Positions 60,228 through 64,000 of a DNA stretch of 64,000 nt are shown here, piece after piece; positions within the stretch are counted from its first letter, which is position 1; the number at the start of each line of letters is the position of its first letter. The translations under genes were made by a program, and so were the position numbers. Below the pieces are notes generated by a model. That model was not told the DNA's origin and did not search any database. It saw nothing but the letters and a program-made list of their open reading frames with translations. Location of the stretch: positions 62,001-126,000 of the forward strand of contig NZ_JANQBC010000014.1 of assembly GCF_024721995.1 (NCBI RefSeq), read 5' to 3'. Origin of the DNA: Paenibacillus radicibacter (lineage in GTDB: Bacteria; Bacillota; Bacilli; Paenibacillales; NBRC-103111).

Positions 60228-60731
60228 GTGATATACATATACAACGATTATGGTGGAACACACACAACCTCACTCGCGGCAGCTTATCATTTAAATAAAT
60301 TGCCTACTAATCGAAAGCTTACCAAAGAAGAAATTCTTAACGTAGACTATTTTAACAAACTGAAAACCTCTGATATGGGTAAGCTCATCTTCCATGGTAT
60401 CGACGATAAAGGGAATCATGTGTATACAATTGGACGCGGTGCATCGAAGGTTGTTGCTCCTTCATTAATAAATCTAACAACACTATTACAAGAGAAATTT
60501 AACATGAATGAGAAGGTCATTTACTCCAATACATCACCAACCGTTCCTTTAGCAATGACACTTGGCGGTTTGTTATCAAGACGGTTAAAGATAGACTTTA
60601 TCGGAGTTCCTCTACTTGTAATGGGCGCTAAGCAATGCTGCAATAAGATTAATCAATTGGTCAATAACACCAAAGAAGCAGCTACATCTAAGAATGATAC
60701 GCTAATTGTACTGGATAACAAAGGAAGCTAA
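60228..60731 (+). CDS. DUF3189-like protein
   Basis: A 167-residue soluble protein starting MIYIYNDYGGTHTTSLAAAYHLNKLP, the DUF3189 pattern. Further marks: FHGIDDKGNHVYTIGRG, and LLVMGAKQCCNKINQLV with adjacent Cys residues. The GTG at 60228 follows AAGGGGA. The function is unknown. It is divergent from the nos-like operon. Confidence 0.78.
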   Translation: MIYIYNDYGGTHTTSLAAAYHLNKLPTNRKLTKEEILNVDYFNKLKTSDMGKLIFHGIDDKGNHVYTIGRGASKVVAPSLINLTTLLQEKFNMNEKVIYSNTSPTVPLAMTLGGLLSRRLKIDFIGVPLLVMGAKQCCNKINQLVNNTKEAATSKNDTLIVLDNKGS

Positions 60732-60744
60732 ATATACTCACTTC

Positions 60745-61539
60745 TTATGCTCTTGTTCCAATAATGACAATAGCATCTAGTTCATCGTTACGAACAACTT
60801 GCGAGATCAATCCACTTTGAGCGAAGTGGTCGACAGCCTTATTAGCTTGTTGCTCACTAATTTCAACCAATAAGTGACCACCTATAGCCAACCAATTAGC
60901 CGCATCGGCTGCCACCCGACTCAATACCTCAAGCCCATCTTCACCGCCATCAAGTGCTACAGATGCCTCATATAATCGTGCTTCAGAAGGAAGAAGGTTG
61001 ATCCGATCTGTTGGCACATAGGGTACATTCGCAATCAAGATATCGATATGGCCGCGCAGAGTGTCAGGTAGAGGATCGTAAAGATCACCATGATAAACAT
61101 ACCCACCTATGTTAGCAATATTACGTCTTGCGCACTCTACTGCAACAGGATCAATATCAACAGCATGCAACTCGATTTGCCCCAAGGTTGATGCGATAGC
61201 AACACCTAATGCCCCTGAACCACAACAAAGATCCACAACAATAGACCCCGTCTGTGCAAGAAAAATCGCTTCGCTAACAAGAAACTCCGTGCGACGCCGA
61301 GGTACAAAGACACCCGGATCAACTTCTATTCGTACACCACAAAACTCCACCCAACCAATGATATGCTCAAGAGGAAGACCTACAATTCGTTGATCAATCA
61401 TCGCAGCTAACTCGGACTGCGTCTGTGCAGCGGATATTAGCAAGCGCGCCTCTTCCTCCGCAAAAACGCAGCCAGCTGCTTGAAGTTTAATAATAATAGA
61501 TTCCTGAATGGTTTCATTATTGTCTTTCCATGCGTTCAC
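60745..61539 (-). CDS. PrmC-like protein N5-glutamine methyltransferase homologue
   Basis: A 264-residue methyltransferase related to PrmC/HemK. It has the substrate-domain pattern and motif I VVDLCCGSGALGVAIA, but the catalytic NPPY is replaced by NVPY (ILIANVPYVPTDRI). This variant is a recognised PrmC-related group; it may methylate another protein. The start is ATG 61539. True prmC would normally sit with prfA. Confidence 0.85.
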   Translation of the reverse strand: MNAWKDNNETIQESIIIKLQAAGCVFAEEEARLLISAAQTQSELAAMIDQRIVGLPLEHIIGWVEFCGVRIEVDPGVFVPRRRTEFLVSEAIFLAQTGSIVVDLCCGSGALGVAIASTLGQIELHAVDIDPVAVECARRNIANIGGYVYHGDLYDPLPDTLRGHIDILIANVPYVPTDRINLLPSEARLYEASVALDGGEDGLEVLSRVAADAANWLAIGGHLLVEISEQQANKAVDHFAQSGLISQVVRNDELDAIVIIGTRA

Positions 61540-61602
61540 GGTTTCCCCTCCGTATGTTCTACAGATTCTTTTCTATTAACCTAACACACCCTATAACACG
61601 TT

Positions 61603-62550
61603 TTAATCACTAATAATAAATCTGAACTTCTCTATCGTATTAGAACGCATATGAGGCACTCTCTTAATGTGATCCATGTAACTATAAGTAAACTTAAACA
61701 AATGACCGTAATCCCAATCCATCTGGCTGTAGTCCTTCGTCCAGTATGCAGCCTTACATGGCAAATGGTCAGCACGTTTCTTGGGTACTAACGGCAACTT
61801 ATCTACTGGTGACACCAGTCTAATCGAATCATTATTCTCAAGCTCTTTACTGCTACGAAGCACTTTAACAAGCTTGAATAATGGAAGTAATCCTCTATTA
61901 AATAAAGATTCATGTCCAAGATCATATAGCATGTTTAAAGCATGAGAGAATGTAAGCATGTGACCGATTAAATCATGATGAGCTTCAGCATGGTAAATGG
62001 TTTGGAAAGCTGAGAGTTCTCCTAATGTAAACTCAGATAGTTCCTTAGGGGTTTGAATCGTTGGGATATTATCATCCGGAGTTAACATTAATGACTTTAC
62101 CTCTTTTGTCGAAAATCCTATCCACGAGCGACCAGGTATCGTGCCTTTAAAGGAACGAATCAATAACGCAATATTATTCATACTGCCTTCGTCTCCCCAA
62201 TAGCAAAGTTTATTTAATGCCATTAATGAATAGGCAGAATATATGACGTTATGTCCAACCCAATGAAGCTCATCAATCGTTTCTTCTAGTGCTCGAACAA
62301 TCTCTTTTTCAGCAATATTAAATTCAACGCCGTTTGTCATATGATCTACCTGTGATAATGAATGTTTATCTGTCATCTTGTTCGATTGATGTATGATACA
62401 ATCCGCAGCATCCTTTGGTAAATCAAACTCCCTAACGATGAACCAACTCGCGATAGCGGCAGCACCATAATGGGCATGCCATATATCCCCGGTCTGATTT
62501 TTACACTGAGAAATAATATGTAGTCCTTGATTAAGTAGGTGATTCTCCAT
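61603..62550 (-). CDS. His-rich protein of unknown function
   Basis: A 315-residue soluble protein with no recognised family. It has several conserved-looking His clusters (IWHAHYGAAAIASWF, CIIHQSNKM, ELHWVGHNVIYSAYSLMAL, IYHAEAHHDLIGHMLTFSHAL), a possible metal-binding arrangement in a mostly helical protein. The ATG at 62550 follows GGAGGAAATA. It lies 53 bp from the methyltransferase gene on the same strand. Confidence 0.65.
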   Translation of the reverse strand: MENHLLNQGLHIISQCKNQTGDIWHAHYGAAAIASWFIVREFDLPKDAADCIIHQSNKMTDKHSLSQVDHMTNGVEFNIAEKEIVRALEETIDELHWVGHNVIYSAYSLMALNKLCYWGDEGSMNNIALLIRSFKGTIPGRSWIGFSTKEVKSLMLTPDDNIPTIQTPKELSEFTLGELSAFQTIYHAEAHHDLIGHMLTFSHALNMLYDLGHESLFNRGLLPLFKLVKVLRSSKELENNDSIRLVSPVDKLPLVPKKRADHLPCKAAYWTKDYSQMDWDYGHLFKFTYSYMDHIKRVPHMRSNTIEKFRFIISD

Positions 62551-62589
62551 TATTTCCTCCTAACATTAATTATCTAGTCATGAACCCAT

Positions 62590-62880
62590 TTAATATGAGC
62601 TACTTATCATAATAAAAAAAGCCGTAACTACAACAACCCATAGTGATGGAATTGAAGTGGTAACAAGTGCAGCACGAGGCTTCTTCTTCACGATACAAAC
62701 CCACGAAACAATTGATAACACGATTACAACAACCGGATATGCCATATATATGTAAAGTATAACGATTGCCACTGGTGGAGCACCGCTATCAAACCCCATA
62801 AAGGCAACCATTAAAAATACAAGCCACACTGGTAAAGTCAATAAATAAAAAATTTGACTGATTACTAAATATACCTTCAT
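62590..62880 (-). CDS. Small membrane protein, unknown
   Basis: A 96-residue protein with three predicted helices (VISQIFYLLTLPVWLVFLMVAF, VAIVILYIYMAYPVVVIVLSIVSW, LVTTSIPSLWVVVVTAFFIMI). ATG at 62880 has GAGGTG. It precedes the His-rich gene and follows the Nif3-like gene on the same strand. No family recognised. Confidence 0.6.
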   Translation of the reverse strand: MKVYLVISQIFYLLTLPVWLVFLMVAFMGFDSGAPPVAIVILYIYMAYPVVVIVLSIVSWVCIVKKKPRAALVTTSIPSLWVVVVTAFFIMISSSY

Positions 62881-62932
62881 TACACACCTCATTGGTTTTC
62901 TTTTCAAACAAACAAGTTATAGTTCTCTGTGT

Positions 62933-63697
62933 TCAGTCAGTTACCTCATTATGTTCTTCTTGTAGTTGTAAGATTTCAATGCTATTGAATTTACCTTTGA
63001 GCTTCTGAGCAAGTGATCGAACTCCGAAGATTTCCGTATACGTATGACTACCTACAATTAAGTTCATATTGATGAACTTCGCATACTGAATCGTGTATAG
63101 TGTCTTTTCTCCGGTTATGTATACATCACAGTCACTATTCATTGCTTCTCTTAATTGATTCATCTCAATTCCTGCACCTGTAATCATGGCAATTCTTCTA
63201 ATTTCCTTGTTACTATTCTTTTGAAAATAAACCTTCTCACCCAATACCGCACTCATTGTTCCTACAAGCTCCTCTAGTGAGACCAGCTCCGGCAGTTCTC
63301 CAATCCCAATAGCGCTATCGCCCTCAACATGCCTAGATTGTTGAACAATATGATTAACACCAAGTAGCTCCAGTAATGAATTACAAGTGCCAAACTCAAT
63401 ATAATCCAAAGGCAAATGAATGTAACAATGTGCAATATGATGTACATCGAGTAATTCAACGCACTTCTCCTTCATTCCATAAACAAAATCCCAAGCGTCA
63501 TGATGTGTCACAATCAAATCAACATTCTTCTCGGCAGCTTGTAACACGATTTCCGGCGTCAGATTAGTGGCATAACCAATTCTAGTGTAGTTATCTAATG
63601 TGAAATTGCAGAAGCCGTACTCGTCATCTTCTTTGAACTCAACAAGTAGTTCACCAAATAGCTCGTTGAGATAGGATTTGAATTGCTTAGCATTCAT
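62933..63697 (-). CDS. Nif3-like dinuclear metal centre protein
   Basis: A 254-residue Nif3/YqfO-family protein: THHDAWDF (about 64-71) and the C-terminal GSHTYTE ligate two metals. Pattern also YIHLPLDYIEFGTCNSLLELLG. These form hexameric toroids; a hydrolase role is only suspected. The ATG at 63697 follows GAGGTG. Confidence 0.82.
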   Translation of the reverse strand: MNAKQFKSYLNELFGELLVEFKEDDEYGFCNFTLDNYTRIGYATNLTPEIVLQAAEKNVDLIVTHHDAWDFVYGMKEKCVELLDVHHIAHCYIHLPLDYIEFGTCNSLLELLGVNHIVQQSRHVEGDSAIGIGELPELVSLEELVGTMSAVLGEKVYFQKNSNKEIRRIAMITGAGIEMNQLREAMNSDCDVYITGEKTLYTIQYAKFINMNLIVGSHTYTEIFGVRSLAQKLKGKFNSIEILQLQEEHNEVTD

Positions 63698-63734
63698 ATT
63701 TACACACCTCGATTGTTGTTATGTTCAAGCGGCT

Positions 63735-64000
63735 TCACCTGTCGTTCTTCGACTTATACTTTCGAATCATAAATACAAGCAGGAAATAAACAATCATAGT
63801 TACAATGAAATCTATCAAGAAATCTTTTATCGTAAAAGAGTACCAGTATGCAATGTGTATACTTTTCCCTACCTCGATTTCAGACAGAGAACTGTTGATG
63901 TAATTTACGAATGGTTTATTTGCTTTCAAAAGGATTAAATGAACCAGCGGCACAATTGAAGATACGATTATTCCGAAGATTATTATCTTTAATTTTCGCA
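63735..64000 (-). CDS. Small membrane protein, 5' end just outside the window
   Basis: The frame is open to the window edge, reading RKLKIIIFGIIVSSIVPLVH just before the ATG-less edge; the last two bases, TG, would complete an ATG (or GTG/TTG) start whose first base lies outside. A hydrophobic N-terminal helix and a second helix (FIVTMIVYFLLVFMI) are visible. It ends with a lysine-rich tail. Unknown function. Confidence 0.6.
   Translation of the reverse strand, partial: RKLKIIIFGIIVSSIVPLVHLILLKANKPFVNYINSSLSEIEVGKSIHIAYWYSFTIKDFLIDFIVTMIVYFLLVFMIRKYKSKNDR

Overview
The window looks like the chromosome of an endospore-forming member of the Bacillales, most likely Paenibacillus or a close relative. 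Evidence: a splA-splB start (spore photoproduct repair), a SpoIIM-family membrane protein, an SLH-domain surface protein, a yvaF-yvaE-yvaD-type cassette, strong AGGAGG-type ribosome sites, frequent TTG/GTG starts, and many small ABC and two-component cassettes. The genus is inferred from gene content. I saw no rRNA or tRNA gene, no transposase, no phage module and no CRISPR array. Most genes lie on the minus strand, in short operons with intrinsic terminators.

Layout. 0-3.7 kb: splB start, splA, a P-type cation ATPase sharing a duplicated upstream sequence with splA, and a Vat/CatB-type acetyltransferase preceded by a leader peptide and hairpin. 3.9-7.2 kb: response regulator, kinase and lipoprotein operon. 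7.3-12.6 kb: small multidrug exporter cassette, DedA protein, and a divergent MFS/TetR pair with two matching operators. 12.7-17.7 kb: polysaccharide deacetylase, second two-component pair, nagA and a DeoR regulator. 17.9-24.6 kb: small NTF2-fold, DinB and reductase-like proteins, a LysR regulator, and a MarR regulator with a frameshifted glutathione synthase (gshF). 24.7-34.5 kb: SLH protein, AraC and LysR regulators, MFS exporter, a secreted six-repeat protein, CGNR and PfpI proteins. 34.6-41.6 kb: bacitracin-type module (two-component pair, ABC pair, BcrC phosphatase), then a PadR-controlled ABC operon with a pentapeptide-repeat protein. 41.8-55.5 kb: SDR/MerR pair with a 19-bp-spacer promoter, SpoIIM protein, UvrA-like ATPase coupled to a serine hydrolase, an ECF sigma pseudogene, a kinase-fold phosphotransferase with its own leader ORF, a YtrA-type GntR/ABC operon and small secreted proteins. 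55.6-60 kb: a nosD-L-Y-F-like copper maturation operon with a YtkA-like lipoprotein and a TlpA thioredoxin but no nosZ. 60.2-64 kb: DUF3189-like, PrmC-like, unknown and Nif3-like proteins.

Themes. The region is rich in envelope stress and drug resistance functions: an SMR pump, two MFS pumps, four ABC exporters or export-like pairs, BcrC, a Vat-like acetyltransferase and a UvrA-like protein. Nearly all sit beside a dedicated regulator. The most interesting new signals are the translational-attenuation architecture before the acetyltransferase (3605-3690), a second leader ORF and hairpin before a phosphotransferase (51504-51588), the gshF frameshift at 22674-22677, the orphan nos maturation operon, and the duplicated sporulation-like upstream sequence (330-380 and 2799-2849).
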